Source: Ascaris suum (taxonomy: Eukaryota > Nematoda > Chromadorea > Rhabditida > Ascarididae). From it: a DNA stretch of 64,000 nt. The stretch spans positions 8,283,001 to 8,347,000 of the forward strand of contig CM024188.1 of assembly GCA_013433145.1 (NCBI GenBank). Direction: 5' to 3'. Under the pieces are notes generated by a model, which saw nothing but the letters and a program-made list of their open reading frames with translations, was not told where the DNA came from and did not search any database. The translations under genes and the position numbers were made by a program. Positions within the stretch are counted from its first letter, which is position 1. Every line of letters starts with the position of its first letter. This document shows, one piece after another, positions 1 through 12,500 of the stretch.

Positions 1-316
1 ATCCGTCTTTCACATCATCTGCTGTGCATGGCAACAGATGACTCGAAGCCATTCGCCACCAGCGCCGGGCTTCACTGGCATGAGGCAATCGATGAGTCAT
101 GCAATCTCAGCAGTGGAATCACGGAGGCTTTCGCATATGACAGTACTAACGGCATTTCCCTTCTTGTTCCCATTATAGTATATTTTGTGTCCTTCTCCAT
201 TGTCCTCGGCCTTCGCTCCGATTCTCTCTCTCTTGGACGCATGCAACGTCGGTTCAACGAGTCTTCAAGACATCGGCCGATTCTCTTTCGCCTCCTGTCA
301 TGGTAACGACATTCAG

Positions 317-482
317 GGTACCAAGGCGTATTTGGGCTCGCTTCTTTAACTCGCCTTGCCCGTGGCAGGCAGCCTTCGGTCAATTCTCGCGTCGTTCGGG
401 CGGATGCGGCGAACGTCGCTTACAGGAGACGCCCTGGCTGTGTTGCGCTGATCTTGAGAAGGCATTGCATTGGAGGCGGCAG
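317..482 (+). CDS. Candidate internal exon, unknown product (left-hand gene)
   Basis: A GC-rich block opens after an acceptor-like cgacattcag and closes at AG|gtaaatg. With two bases completing the first codon it reads open as YQGVFGLASLTRLARG and continues Arg/Ala-rich to RRHCIGGG. It ends in phase 2, which would join the exon at 1,196 if that exon uses the acceptor ctcagtgcag. The product is not recognised. Other frames of the block are also partly open and the overlapping ORF at 28-306 shows nothing familiar, so the block could be a GC-rich non-coding or regulatory stretch near a gene. Treat the link to the following exons as inference. Confidence 0.25.
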
Positions 483-1195
483 GTAAATGCTCCTGTCGGC
501 TCGTCGCTCCGTTTGGCAGCGAAGATCATAGCCCCCGTTAGCCAGATACCATTGCTGACCACCGCTGCCCGTCTGGTGCCACGAGAAGGAGGCGGATGGG
601 TTTTATCCGGACGCTGATGCATAATATAAGTCTTACAACTTCATGGCGATAAGCATGACGCTGTGAAGTTGTAAAATTTTGAGCATTACTTCACCTGTTC
701 TCCCTCGTGTTATGCATGTTGGTAGCTTTGTATCTATGCAGGTCTCAGCTGAAAGCTGTTGGTATTGTTGTTGTTGTTTTGCCCTGTCATGTGCAGCAGT
801 AGATGCCGTTGTCGCGTTACATCTAGTATAATAAGCGTCACTAAAGGGATAGTGCAGAGTAGTCATGCTGCTTTTTATTGTGATGCACTGTTGCATTATT
901 CGTCTACTGTACTATTGTATGGCCTTTCTATCCAGCTCTGGTTCAAATATATTCAACGCTGAAAAATCAAAACGCAGGTAATGCTTGTCGAATGGTATGA
1001 AGGGCTCTTTTTCAGAATCGACTTGAGTGGATGGGAAGAGAGAGTGTATGGGGCGAGACTAACCTTGCTTCTCCGTTTCACTGCAGGTATGGGCTTCCCT
1101 GATTCCTTCGGGCTACAGGCACACTCACGGAGCCGGAAACGACGGCTTCCACTTCCATCCGCGCGGACGCAAATTCTCTCTCTTTCTCAGTGCAG

Positions 1196-1352
1196 AAAAG
1201 CTGATTTGGGATACACAAAAGAATTTGCGGTGGGCGCTCCAGCGAGCGGGATTGCACCTCATACAGATGGGTTATTATTCACCACGAGAGTAGAAAACAT
1301 TCCCATCCGTACCATTGACTGTGATCCGCCGAATAAGTTTTCGCTGTATGAG
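1196..1352 (+). CDS. Exon of an unidentified gene, second to last
   Basis: The open frame runs from ADLGYTKEFAVGAPASG through TTRVENIPIRTIDCDPP to KFSLYE and stops at a good donor, GAG|gtacat. Upstream lies a strong polypyrimidine tract and ctctttctcag. The acceptor may be at 1,190, at 1,195 (phase 2), or further up at 1,086, because the frame stays open back to 1,087 and would add an Arg/Lys-rich stretch (SRSRKRR). The exon leaves in phase 0 and matches the next exon exactly. The composition is that of a globular, soluble domain. I do not recognise the family; a nuclear or regulatory protein is possible only because of the Ser/Pro-rich tail that follows. Confidence 0.5.
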
Positions 1353-1434
1353 GTACATCCTAGTTATCTAAAAGTAGCTAACGGCCAGTGGAACCTATTA
1401 TTTAAAAATGTTGGCTCCTACTATATTTTAGCAG

Positions 1435-1683
1435 GTGGTCTTCATGGATGAGGAGGGTGAACCGGTGGCGAGCACATCGCTTGCAAATTCAGTTCCGTCG
1501 AGTGGAGGTGCCTTCATTCCGATTGATTCATTGGTCCCGTCGATGACCGAGCCTGGAGCTACACCCGAGTCGCAGACGATCGCTGGTGGGCACATGCCGA
1601 CGTCACCAACACTGCAATCCGTTGTGAAGCATGAGTTGGGAACACACACTTCGTCGCAATCGTCACTACCTCCTCGCAACTAG
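1435..1683 (+). CDS. Last exon of the same unidentified gene, with stop codon
   Basis: The exon starts after ctatattttagcag and reads VVFMDEEGEPVASTSLANS, then a Ser/Thr/Pro-rich low-complexity tail, ending in SSQSSLPPRN and TAG at 1,681-1,683. Entry phase 0 matches the donor at 1,352. The composition (Ser, Pro, Thr, Gly and acidic, with a KHEL segment near the end) fits a disordered C-terminal tail, as in many transcription factors and scaffolds, but no diagnostic motif is present. GC content drops sharply after the stop, as expected for a 3' untranslated region. No clear AATAAA was seen close behind it. Confidence 0.55.
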   Translation: MVFMDEEGEPVASTSLANSVPSSGGAFIPIDSLVPSMTEPGATPESQTIAGGHMPTSPTLQSVVKHELGTHTSSQSSLPPRN

Positions 1684-1945
1684 TTCGATAGCTTAAGTCT
1701 CCATATTTATCTTTTTTACGGGAGAGGTTAAAAAATCAAGGCGCGATTCCATTCTACCTGTCTACTGTTAGGGCTTAATGGACTAAGCCTAGAGTGGTGA
1801 GTCATACATGTTTAATTCTCTCCCAAACCCCTTTCACCAGAGAGTTCCTGTGCAAGTGGGGAACGCGGCATGAGGTCCCACAGGGCGAGGAACTGCTAGC
1901 GGTGTTGTTATTTCTTCGCTGAGCGATGGGAGAAGGGAGAAGAAT

Positions 1946-1958
1946 GGGGGGGGGGGGG
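1946..1958. repeat. G13 homopolymer run
   Basis: Thirteen consecutive G residues sit inside a purine-rich tract (ggagaagggagaagaat before, gaggagg after). It lies shortly downstream of the stop at 1,683, in what is probably 3' untranslated or intergenic sequence. Runs of this kind are length-unstable and prone to assembly error. Confidence 0.9.
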
Positions 1959-4900
1959 AGGAGGAACCATGCAGAGTGGCTAAATATGAGAGCAAACAGA
2001 TGCTTTATATGATTATTCGTATCTTTTCTTAACTTTGAAAGTGTCGTTTGTCGCGGCTTCCTTTGCGATGTGTGCAGAATTTCGGACGATTATGGATCCC
2101 GCACTAGCGGCAGTATGCAGGAGCTTTAAAATTGATGCCAAGGCGAGACTCTTGTTCAGAAAATGCCTGAGCGACCTAAACTGGTTTCGTTTTAAACAGC
2201 ATTTACAGATCCTGCGCAAAGCGGCCAAGCTTCCTGAAAAGCGCGCAAACGTTCTTACTTAGAATGTACAGAATAAATAGTATGCGCATATTGCCTGAAG
2301 GGGATGCCTAAAACTCCTGTGCAAACAATGGCCAGAGCATAAAGAAAGATCCCGCATAGTGGCGCCAAAGTTGAATATCGACCTGCAACCAACTAAGTGA
2401 GGGGCATTAACCGAGGGATCCGGATTATGCTGTTTAAAGTTCACATGTGCATAATCACGGTAGCACGAGTTTATTTTCAAGGCACACAAAGGTTGGAATT
2501 AGGGTGCAGATGTCGCGGTGAATGACCCGAGCCAAAATGAGAACATATGGACGGCGTTAAGAGACCAGAGAAGGGCGGAGGCGAACTGTTTTCTCGCTTA
2601 TTAATCACGCAAAGAACGCTTGCTCCTGTGCATCGTGCTGAGGTTGATTATAAGAGCGTGGGGGAGTACGAAACATGGTTGTTTAATTTGAAAACTTGCA
2701 AAATTAGAAGGAAGTTTTGGGTCCTTTTGGAGTTTTGTTGGTTGTTTTTCACGATGTATTCATCTCAGAATATTTTAGGTGCAGGCTGTTTCTATCTGTG
2801 CCAATCTTCATATCCAACAAAAAACCCTGAGGTACCGCAACGGGAGCGTATCCCAAGAAATGTTAACAAAGCATACTTTAATCGCCCGATGTACCACGGC
2901 TGCATCTCTTCATGTGAAACATCAGTTCGTACAAGCACTCCCTAATTCTTACAAAGCACTAACTGCACCCGCAGCCGTCAAAATGTTTCACTCATCCTCA
3001 AAAACCATCAAAAACGAGTCGTGGTTAATGTTACCCAAGACTACACATTGAAAAATGATTTTTGAAAGGCTAGTGGAAGACACGTTTGTGGCTGATAATC
3101 TATTGGGCCTCCTGCAGCGATTGTAATGCCTTTCAACGCAGCTTTTTAAGAGCTTTCGAATGGCGCATAGGTTGCAAAACTTGATTGCCTTTTCTTCACA
3201 GGACTCTGTTTCTGTGAGCAGAGCAAGCATGCCGCAAGGATCTTCGTTACCAAAATTGCCGCATTTCTTCATTGCAGTGCTTTGTAGTTTTGGTATCCTA
3301 CAAATTTCGTTCCATCGAAGTTTAGTCGTCTGAGCCTTGCTAACTGGAACTCCAAACCTAAGTTTATGCATGAGTCTGAATTAGAGACCAGGGATCGTTC
3401 GCAAGGCAAGGCACAAAAAAGGGAAAAAAATCTTAGTGGATGCTGGTCGTATCGGTGCCATTTGCCTACCAACAACATATATACTCCAAAAATAGCCTTA
3501 TTCGTATGCAAATCCGACTGCTGTTTTTCCTTTTTTTTCATCTTCCCCTTTTAAACGACTTGACATTTTAGAATAATGCACCGATGACCGATCCAGAACT
3601 GATGGGAGAATAATGGAAGCCAGGAGTGGTCGGTATTTTCAGTCGCTTTATGACGTTCTTCCATCTGGCAGGAGAAAAAAATGCCAGAGGGTGGGCGCTG
3701 CGAACGAACGCTGCGTAGGTGACGTTAACCTTCACTGCCTGCTTGGTCGATGTGTTTTTCACACTCCATGCTGGTAAGCCACGTGGATGATCGAAGCGCC
3801 ATTTACATTCCTGTTTCTTGCGAACCTCGCTCAGCTTCGACTGGCGGTGGCTCTCGCACGAGGGAAAATATGTAAACGAACATACTTAGGGGCAAAATCA
3901 CTGAGGTATCGTGGAGGTGTTCTTAATTGTTATTGCTGCGAAAACGGGCGAGGGAAATGAAAGAGCAGATTGCGTCTGAGATCAGTTCTCCGTTTTCTTC
4001 ATTAACGAACACCACAATGGACCACTCTTTATACATTTTGGTGGTTTTTGGGATAAATTCCAGATGCGCTGCCTGCCATGCGTAAGAAAGTCATAGCGTG
4101 AAAGTTTTCTTTGTTTCGTTTGCGTTTTTGCAGTGAAGAAACCTTTAAACGTATTCGTAAAAAATGTGCCAATGGCGTGACATCTTGAGGAGTGCAAGTT
4201 CCCCCTCACCACGTCCTTGTGCCTTAGCTACCCACCATGCCACAAAATATAAACTAGTTTTTGGGTTCTTTGTGCAGTGCAGAAGCACCTGACAAACTGA
4301 GTTGAGCGACACCGCGGTCTTTCGAAACGTTTGAACGGTAGTCAGATGAGGATATAAGTCGCCCATTGCTAGTTTACCAAGTGCACACGTGTTTTTCTTC
4401 GTAAAGACTACGCGTCTTATTTATTTAGTTTTTTTTCAAAATATGAGTGATGAGATGTCTTCATTTCTTCGAGATGTGCAACTTTATTTTCTATCAGAGG
4501 ATGTGGGCGAATGAAAGAAAGTGCTCCAAGGGTGCAGCACTGAATACATTGATTTGAGTTATGCTGAGTAGTGTTGAATTATTCGTGTAAAATTTGCCAA
4601 TTTATCATTTTTTCGATTGTCTAAATGTACAGTTTATAATTTGCAATTTTGAGATATCACCGCAATAAATTTTATCCTTTTTCGGTTAGGAATGACGTTT
4701 TGTGTTACAGCCAAGTTTTCTTAGCCTGAAACACATTCAGATTGCAACCATTCCCTGCAGACAGGTGTAGAGCAGTGAATTTTCGCTTGCAAAGCGTGTG
4801 CTTTATTATATGGAAGGAGCTGACCGAAAGGGGTTTCTCCGCTACGTGATGTGGTGAGTCATAGCTCACACAAGGAAGAAACTTCTCACCTTCAAGGGCA

Positions 4901-7460
4901 CTCTTAGGGAAGAGACCGCGTCTGAAAACTCCTTGTGTATGTAAGGGATGATCGGAGTTAGGGGATTCCTCACGATCAGTGGACAATTGGAAGACGTTTT
5001 GTTTTTATCACAAGGTCGTTTTTACATGGTTAATTTTATTTCGCTGTATTATATTCATTAAAACTCCGATGGATTCTGAATTTAGGGAGTTATGCTCTTA
5101 GCATACCACTGCGTTGGAGCGCAACTCGTTTGATGCAGCAGTTGCGCCAGAAGTCGAGAAAGTGTATACATGCGAGACAAGGCAGCATGATTCGATGTGG
5201 CTGTCAGCACCTTAAAAAACTGATTGCAAATGAATAGGGTTCGCTTTGGTGATGATTGGTGGGTGGTCATGGTGTTATATTATACAGTGTTCGAGCAGGC
5301 AGGTAGCAGAGAAGGAAAACGAAGGGGCGAAGGGCGAACACTGCTCCTGAAGCTCGCTTTTCTGCAAAGTACTGAAAAGGGAAGGAACAACGAATTCGAG
5401 ACAGCAAGCGGAATGCAGGGGTTTGGAAGTTGACAATTCGACATATTCCATCACAATCCTTCAGGTTGTTCTTGGTACCTATGATGCCCGCAGAGTAACG
5501 CGCATTCCCACGAGAAGTTAAGCAGAATGGAGCGATCTGGAGGTAACGACTAACTTACTTGCTGAGTGAAAATAAACTTGCATTACTTACCATCTTCGAG
5601 CTGACATGTCGGGTTTCGTCAGCTCCAGTGGAGTCCGGAAAAGTGAACGACGTTTCAGTTCGATAAGAGCAGTATTGATCGATTAATACCGGCACTGCCC
5701 TACTAATCGGACGCACCATCGATACTTCTCAAATATTTCTTCGAGAAACACGCGAAGCTGCAGAATCTGACGTCAGAGCCTGTTGAAAGTGGTCCCCGTA
5801 GTCTTTCACCGTCATTGGGTGAAACCGTGCTATGCGTAATGTTCTTCGCAGCAGTGCTGGTAACTTGCATCTGAAGGTTTAATTACATTTTCTCTCAATA
5901 GAGAGAAGTACAGCTTATGAATTTTTCTGGGTTGCAGAACGTAACGTAGTGCACTTTAAGGAAATCTTTTGACGGCAGGGTATAATATGAAATTTTCAGC
6001 TCGATGAAGTATGTGATTGAACGCTTGATGAAACTTAGTGCGTTAAGAAACTTGGGTGGCCGTAAGCTGTAACTTAGTATGGTTTTCGAAGTTTTGAACG
6101 GAGCAGGGTGTGACACATGGGTTTAATAAACAAAGTGAAATGGCAGTACTGTTTCAGAAAGTTTTTTCTAGAGTGCGGAGAGCGATGGGTTGTCCTTGAA
6201 ATATGGTGTGGCCTATATAAGCTCCCATTTTACGACTCGTTAGATAATTTTTTGATAAGCTGGAGATGTTTTCATCCACTCGAGATGTGCCTTCCATTAG
6301 TTGAAAGAACTTTCATGGCTTGCAGGTGTGGTGGATGTTCTTGATGTCAGATTTAACAACATGTGCTGTTAGTTCCTGTTTCTTTTGTTCTAACAGCGTA
6401 TGTTCTTTTTGTGAGATTTATTTCGCCTGCAATTTTGATTGAATGAGTTTGTAGTGGGAGGTTTTTTGCGAGAGGTATGCTGGAACATGTGGTTTTCGGT
6501 TCCATTGCAGGTGCGAAAAAATATTCGTGAAGATGATGTTCAGAGAATGTCGATATGCAAGGCAGTTACGATATAGGCCGATTGTTTTAGGGTGTTTTCG
6601 CATAGCTGCTGTCATTGTGTGTGGCAGTTATATATTGCAACTCTTCATTCCTCCGGCGGCTTCCCGTTGAAATTATGTATCTATAAAGAGAGCACAGTTA
6701 TGGTACAATCTGATGTTTTCTAATCTTTAACGTTTTATTTGTAGAAGTCGTGATACTTTAGTTGACTGCGTATGGGCGGACATCCTACAAAATATCGGTT
6801 TTGAGTCATTCCAACTCAGAAATATTTCGTTTTCCTTTGTGCTTTCCGACGGTGTCTGTTACGTCTCGGTAGTATTTTCTCTTGCATTATATTGTCGTTT
6901 CTCTTATAACACCGTTCTCCTGCTCTCATAACTCTGTGGGGAATTTTTCAAGCCCCTAAGGGAAGATCCACATTCCTAACATCCATAACAGAGGTGAATA
7001 AGTTCACAAGATCCTCGTGGGACTCACATGATGGCAGCCCTGAACGGAAGGGATGGCGGTGAACTTCGGATAGGAGTTCATATACAGCAGTCAAGTGCCG
7101 AGCGAAATGTTTTTTTAAAGTGTAATTGACGGATACTGCGCAAATACTTATGCAGTGAACTCCATGCACTTCTCACTGTGTAATATCTCGCTGTGATTAC
7201 GCCTTAGGTTTCTCATGACGCAGCTTTTCATAGTGCATGGGCTCGCAGCAGATGAATCAAGGTCACCCTATCTAGGCTATGAAGCCACGTAGCTGTGCTC
7301 CACCTAGCTTGAGACTAGCGATGTTTCCGCAGCGTCTTTTTTCAGGGTTATACTATTCTGTGCCGCATTTCTCGTGACTAAAAATACATGTATACTGGTC
7401 TCCGAAGTTCGCCGCCGTCCCTCTCCCCGGTCCTTGCATTAAGGCGAATCATGGATTTGG

Positions 7461-7480
7461 ACCGCAGGGCCTCCCGCGGT
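7461..7480. repeat. Small GC-rich palindrome in a GC-rich patch
   Basis: The sequence accgcagggcctcccgcggt has complementary ends (ACCGC/GCGGT) around a central GGGCC-like core, inside a locally GC-rich segment of about 170 bases that contrasts with its AT-rich surroundings. It carries no convincing reading frame. A fragment of a dispersed repeat is the simplest explanation, but no second copy was seen in this window. Confidence 0.4.
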
Positions 7481-8189
7481 CAAAAAATCCTTCGTCCCCG
7501 CGAGATTCTCCTGTAGCCCTTTCCGTGGGTGCCCTCCTGGGGAGATGAGGTCCCCCATGAGTGGCTCGGTGGTTCTCGTCATCTGTGTGAGAAATGTTTG
7601 AAGCGCGAATTCTGCGATCGTAAACTGAAAAAAAAATCCATTAGGTCACAGAACATGAGGAAACTACGTGATGAAGTGTGTTTGAGTGAGAAACGCTGGA
7701 AGGCAACGTGGCGCACGTATGTCATCAGAGAAACAACAGTTTATCGTAAAAGAGGATACCGAGGTGGTGTGGACACAGTCAAAAAGCATGACGGAAACCC
7801 CTGATCTGGAATGTAAGCATGTCTCGAATGAACGAAAATAGTCGTAACGTATGAAGGAGGTCTGCGATATAGCTTTATTGTAGGCCTGTCTAACCTGCAC
7901 GCTGCTCAGAGAAAAACCCAATGCTGCCGGGGTTCCACAATTTGCTGTCCCTCCGCTTCTCTCATATTTGCCTTTTCTGTTTCTGCTGTCGAGAAAATTT
8001 CGTTTGCCGGGGAAGTGGTTGGATCAAAGATTACAAACTGTTTTCTCCGCGCCTTACAGCAGCGATGTGTTGAGCGTTAGGGAAATGCCTTCACATAGCT
8101 TTTTGCCGACCCATTTTGGAATAGTGCACTTCTGTATGGTTTCCTTATTTGTTTTCTGATACCAGTTCGTCCAGAAACGTTTCACACGC

Positions 8190-8670
8190 ATTGCTTTCCG
8201 CAAAATTTGGCGTGGACCGTACCGGCCTGTTTGCACTGCCAGGTTAAAATCTCCAGCCTGAAGTCACTGGAACATCAAAAGCTAAATTTTGATTTGATTC
8301 TTTGTCATAAAATTGTCCCGCTTTTCTGGCATCCCATTATAGGAAATATTTGTTTGCCTCTTCCCGCAGTCGTACGCATCACTTTCCGCTTGCCAAGAAA
8401 TGTTGCAGCACAACCAATGCTTTTCAAAATGTTCGGTTTCGCGTTGCACGAGTCTGGAATCTGCTCACCGATATCATTAGTACACCCACTCTTTCATCTT
8501 TTAAGCTGCGGCTGAGTCCTTTCGACCTACGCACACTATTGCTGCTGTCGCGCATTAAATGTCTTTTCACCTAAATTGTAGCGTTGCGAGCGTTTTGCTC
8601 GTTCTTGCTGTTTATGCTCACATACTTTCGTATGTTTTCTCACCTCGGGACGTTAAAATAAATAAATAAA
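8190..8670 (+). mobile_element. 5'-truncated, decayed non-LTR retrotransposon 3' end
   Basis: Two overlapping frames together encode the C-terminal end of a LINE-type reverse transcriptase. The first (8,207-~8,400) contains RLKSLEHQKLNFDL-like sequence (SSLKSLEHQKLNFDLILCHK). The second (~8,400-8,575) contains FRVARVWNLLTDI followed by TLSSFKLRLSPFDL. The pattern R-x-W-N-x-L, then a short spacer and S-F-K-x-R-L, is characteristic of the end of ORF2 in CR1/RTE/Jockey-type elements. A frameshift near 8,400 separates the halves. The coding part ends at 8,575 and after about 80 bases of 3' untranslated sequence an (AAAT)n-type tail (8,654-8,670) closes the element, as expected for target-primed reverse transcription. 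The upstream reverse transcriptase core and endonuclease are missing. The exact clade cannot be assigned by eye. Confidence 0.65.
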
Positions 8671-9106
8671 CCAAGGATATGCAACATATTACCAATTGCA
8701 AGAGTTGAAAGCAACAGGAGGGGAACGTTTGATTATCACAAGAAAAGAAGCAATCTGCAAGGACGCAAACCAATGCTACTTGTTAAGTACGTTTTTTAAA
8801 CTACACTGTAGTATACTTGGCATCCTCCAAAACCTCAGAAGCCATATCACATTATGCTTTGCCATTATACCGCAAGAAAGTTTGATAAACTGCGATAAAA
8901 GATGTAGTTTTTTTTTTTTAGCACATATGCAAACATCACTGGAGAGAACGCGATTTTATTCACAGAAGTCGAAAGGCTCCGGGGAAAAGGAGCGGCTATC
9001 GATACACTCCGAATCGCACTCTACGGCTTGAAATGCTCTGACTCTCTTCATCGGAAGAAATGTTTCGAAAGGAGTAACGAGGATGATGTCTGGTCAGTGA
9101 AGCGGT

Positions 9107-9400
9107 TCAGATGTTTGTCGGATACGACTGCTGTTGTCGTGCTGAAGACTGCTGAGCGATGTTATCAACCTTTCGCATATCGCGTCCAAATTCTGGACGT
9201 TCGCCGTGAACTGCTTTCAAAGGGCATATCATGCTATTCGTCGATGAAGAGTTGAAAGCTAGCGTCCGTCCGCAAATACTACTCCGGACCCTTTCTTGCC
9301 CTTGTTGTCTTCTACCACGAAGAACTCCCACACCGCGCCTCTCTCACTTCTCTCCTTCCTTATCAGTCCAGATTCCTCCGAACCGCTGACCATTGATGTC
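9107..9400 (-). pseudogene. Decayed BED-type zinc finger (hAT/ZBED-like)
   Basis: Read on the minus strand, one frame gives an RGAVWEFFVVEDNKGKKG segment and the next gives SICGRTLAFNSSSTN followed by LKAVHGE. Together they match the BED zinc-finger pattern: an aromatic VW-x-F-F start, a basic K-G-K-K linker, C-x2-C-G-x-T, a Thr/Ser-Asn turn, then H-L-K-x-x-H. Here the first Cys of the CxxC pair reads Ser, the first His is replaced (ICPLKAVH) and a frameshift lies between the halves, so the zinc site is destroyed. BED fingers occur in hAT transposases and in host proteins derived from them. No transposase catalytic domain was seen nearby, and the downstream reading ends at a stop at about 9,107. 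Confidence 0.5.
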
Positions 9401-9529
9401 AGGTTTAGGGACGCGTCGAGAGGGGAGCGGGCTATGGGATCGGCAATGGTGAGCGTTCACCTCTGTTTCTTGGGGATTTTACCTCTCTGCAACGCGGCCT
9501 ACTTAAACAGCAAATCCGCACTCGGCTGA

Positions 9530-12500
9530 ATGGAAAAGCGTAGTCCAGCACAGAGGGTAGAATTTAATTATCGATCAGGAGGCGCAGGTATTACAGGAGG
9601 CACGGAGAGCAGAGTGAACTGGAATACAACATGCCAAGCTGCTATCTTCGAGAGCTGGGGTCTCGTTTCGTTACTATCCTCAACATTTCGCGGCAGAGAT
9701 TAAATAAACTCATTTCCATGTAAAGACGTCAAGGTTACGGGCACCTGGTCACGCCGTCATCGCCATCATTTGCGTGTCAGAATTCCCAAACGGAATATGA
9801 AGTCACTTAAAAAAAGACTAAAATAGTAACGAATGACCCGCCGAAAACTAAAGCACACTAATCCTAACGATTTCACCACTTAGCACATATATATCAACAC
9901 ACTGTTCCTGATCTCATTTCCTGTCATTTTCCTAGCAGTAAAGTGGCCTCCACTAAAATTCCTTCTCCCAACAAAAACTAATATTACCACAGTCACCTTC
10001 CATTAACTACGAGGCAGATATTCTTTATTTGTAAACACTTACTAAAATTTTGCTACCTCATGCATTTAACAAAGCATGCAACCGCGTATGGCAAAAATGT
10101 GCATCTTGGGTTTCAGTGCATCCCATGAAGACGATGCAGCACAACAGGATGAGTGATGCAAAAAGTTCGTAACTGAACTGGGCGTTTCCCAGGTTTCTGC
10201 CCCTGCTGGGGGTCGCCGCCCACCCCTCATCCGTCCCCTGCCTCCGCTGGGGATTCTGGGAACTCGATTCCTCCCCGAGGGCGAAAACTTCTGCTGCTTC
10301 CGCGAGAGGCATGATTCTTAATTTCACATGCTGGGGCCTTGGTGAACATGGGCACCCTTCCAGACATTGGTGTACACTAACCTATTTCACATGCTACCTT
10401 GCCTCAGGTATATTCTACTGTTCTGTATTTGAACATCAAAAAGTGTGCTACACCGCTCCACTTGTACTATCCCTTCTTACCAGTCCGTCCTGTGTCTTCC
10501 AAAATTGCGAAATGGTAGGGAACTCACGGCGAGCTTAGAAACGTTCAAGTAATTATAACACACTTGGAGGTAGCAACTCCTTTTTTAACAGCTTCACAAA
10601 GCAGTCAAGGATCGAAATGCGGGATTAGTTGTAATCCGTGGTGAATGACGTACAAAACAGGTATAACGAGGTTTTATACGAAATATCACTGATCGGGGTT
10701 CCTTATTTCTTGGTCCGTTTCCATTGTATTCGAAAGACTATAGCCACGGTCTATCACAGATATTCCTGCTGCTTCACAATAACGCAACTGCGAATTAATC
10801 TGTTCAATTCCCACAGTCCGTCATGGCATTTATTCAACTGCAAAATTTGGTGGTTGCAAGGTGTTGTGGATACGTCTGTGTCGGTTCGCTGAGGAATGGA
10901 ACCAGATTATAAAATAGTTGGAAGTATCAGGATGGCCCGAAATAACGAAGTAGTGCAAACTAATAGTGCAGTTGAAATGCAATTTTCGATTTACAAACTG
11001 AACTGTAACATTCTATGTTTCCCTCAGCCCACAAGCTATTCCTTAAATCACAAGAACCGCTTAAAATGTTGTACCCTCTCTTGAAATTTCAACGTATTGA
11101 TAAGCTGCTCTGTCATATCCGGCGATATGAAACGGAACAATTGAACGTTTTCGGGGTGCGTGAACATCACCAAAGCCTGCATAACTGATGCTGACGTTGC
11201 AGCAGCGACGTGACATTTGCGACACTTCTAATTTACACCGTAATCCATTTCCTTCTCAACATTCTCAATATATAACACGATAATTAGGAGCTTTGGTGAC
11301 CTTAAAAGCCCCTTCTATAAGTATCATTAAGTGTTGCAAATTTCGAGGTGTTGAGGTAAGATTTCGTGAATATGGTGCCGTTCGGCGAGTTACGTCCTCC
11401 ATGATGCTGCAAAAACACATAAAATAAGCCGATTATTTTAATCGTTTTATGCTATTTGAAGTGTTGTATAGCACAATTTGATTTGAAAGTTCCATGGTTT
11501 GCAATCTTCAAAAAAGTTTTGCTGAATTTTGTCAACCAGTGAATGAGCAGGTGACCATGCTATTCTTTCTTGGCTCCTAGCATTTGTACTTTTTCTGCTG
11601 CTTCCAAAGAATTGCCAGTTTTCTCTGTTCCAAATTTATTTTACCTCTTGCAGAATTATTTTCCAGCATATTGTCGCATTTTATCTAGCATATTTTGCAG
11701 ATACCACCCCGGTTATGTGTTCCTCGGTATTTTTTAACAACCTGTTGTTGCCCACCTTCATAAATTGAGGCACTTCCTTTCCTCTGCAGTCGTCAGTAGC
11801 TTGTTGCTTTAGTGATGCCACGTTGTTGCCAAGGAGCACATAATTACTTGCACTTCTATGCTTTCTGACTTATTTTGCCTGGTTTTCACTTGCATGATTG
11901 CTCATTGCTTCACTGGCATTCATACGCCGGCTTAACTTTTCTGCTCAGTGAGGAATGCTAAACAACTAAGACGGCCTTTATTTTTATGAGTTATCGAGGG
12001 ACGGCTACAAGTGGAAAAAGACTCTCTTCTAAAGAATATGGAATTCCCATCTGTGCAACTTCCTCGTGTATGGAGAATAAGAGTGGTGCATTTTTCTAGT
12101 GTTTGTTCGGTATATAGCTTGGGTCCGAACGGATATCGGACGTAATGTAGTCGTACAGCCAAAGTGTCAGTTTTTTTGTTTGTCTATGCCTTATATCAAG
12201 CACATTTGTTTAGTCTGCCATATCGGAAAATAATGTTTCTGCAAGAAACACAAGAAAATTGTCAGAAAGAAACCGTCCACCTCGATTCCGGAGTCGACTT
12301 CTTTCGGAGGGAGACAAAGTCGAGGGGTTGGTCCTTCTTTTTCGGTGCCACAATTGCAATCGTTAGTTAGAAACCAGAGTTACTCAAAATTCGAATAAAG
12401 CTAATGATTCAGTAAAGCTGCGAAGATTTATGTAGTGCTAAGATAGCAAACGATGTAAAGGTGCGAAAAATCCATTTAAAAAGTTCGAATGTTGTGAGGA

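Larger units (their letters stand above)
1684..8189. other. Long stretch without a supported gene
   Basis: No splice-bounded coding exon could be supported here. Open frames of 75-132 codons exist at 2,035-2,262 (+), 2,547-2,945 (+) and 2,988-3,371 (-). None carries a recognisable motif and opposite strands are often open too, so they are left uncalled. A run of 13 G lies at 1,946-1,958. A GC-rich patch at about 7,390-7,560 contains a short palindrome and may be a dispersed repeat. The rest is ordinary AT-rich intergenic or intronic DNA. Confidence 0.5.

Noticed and set aside
2547..2945. 132-codon plus-strand ORF
   Set aside because: No acceptor or donor, no motif, and Trp/Cys-rich hydrophobic middle without a domain pattern; treated as chance.
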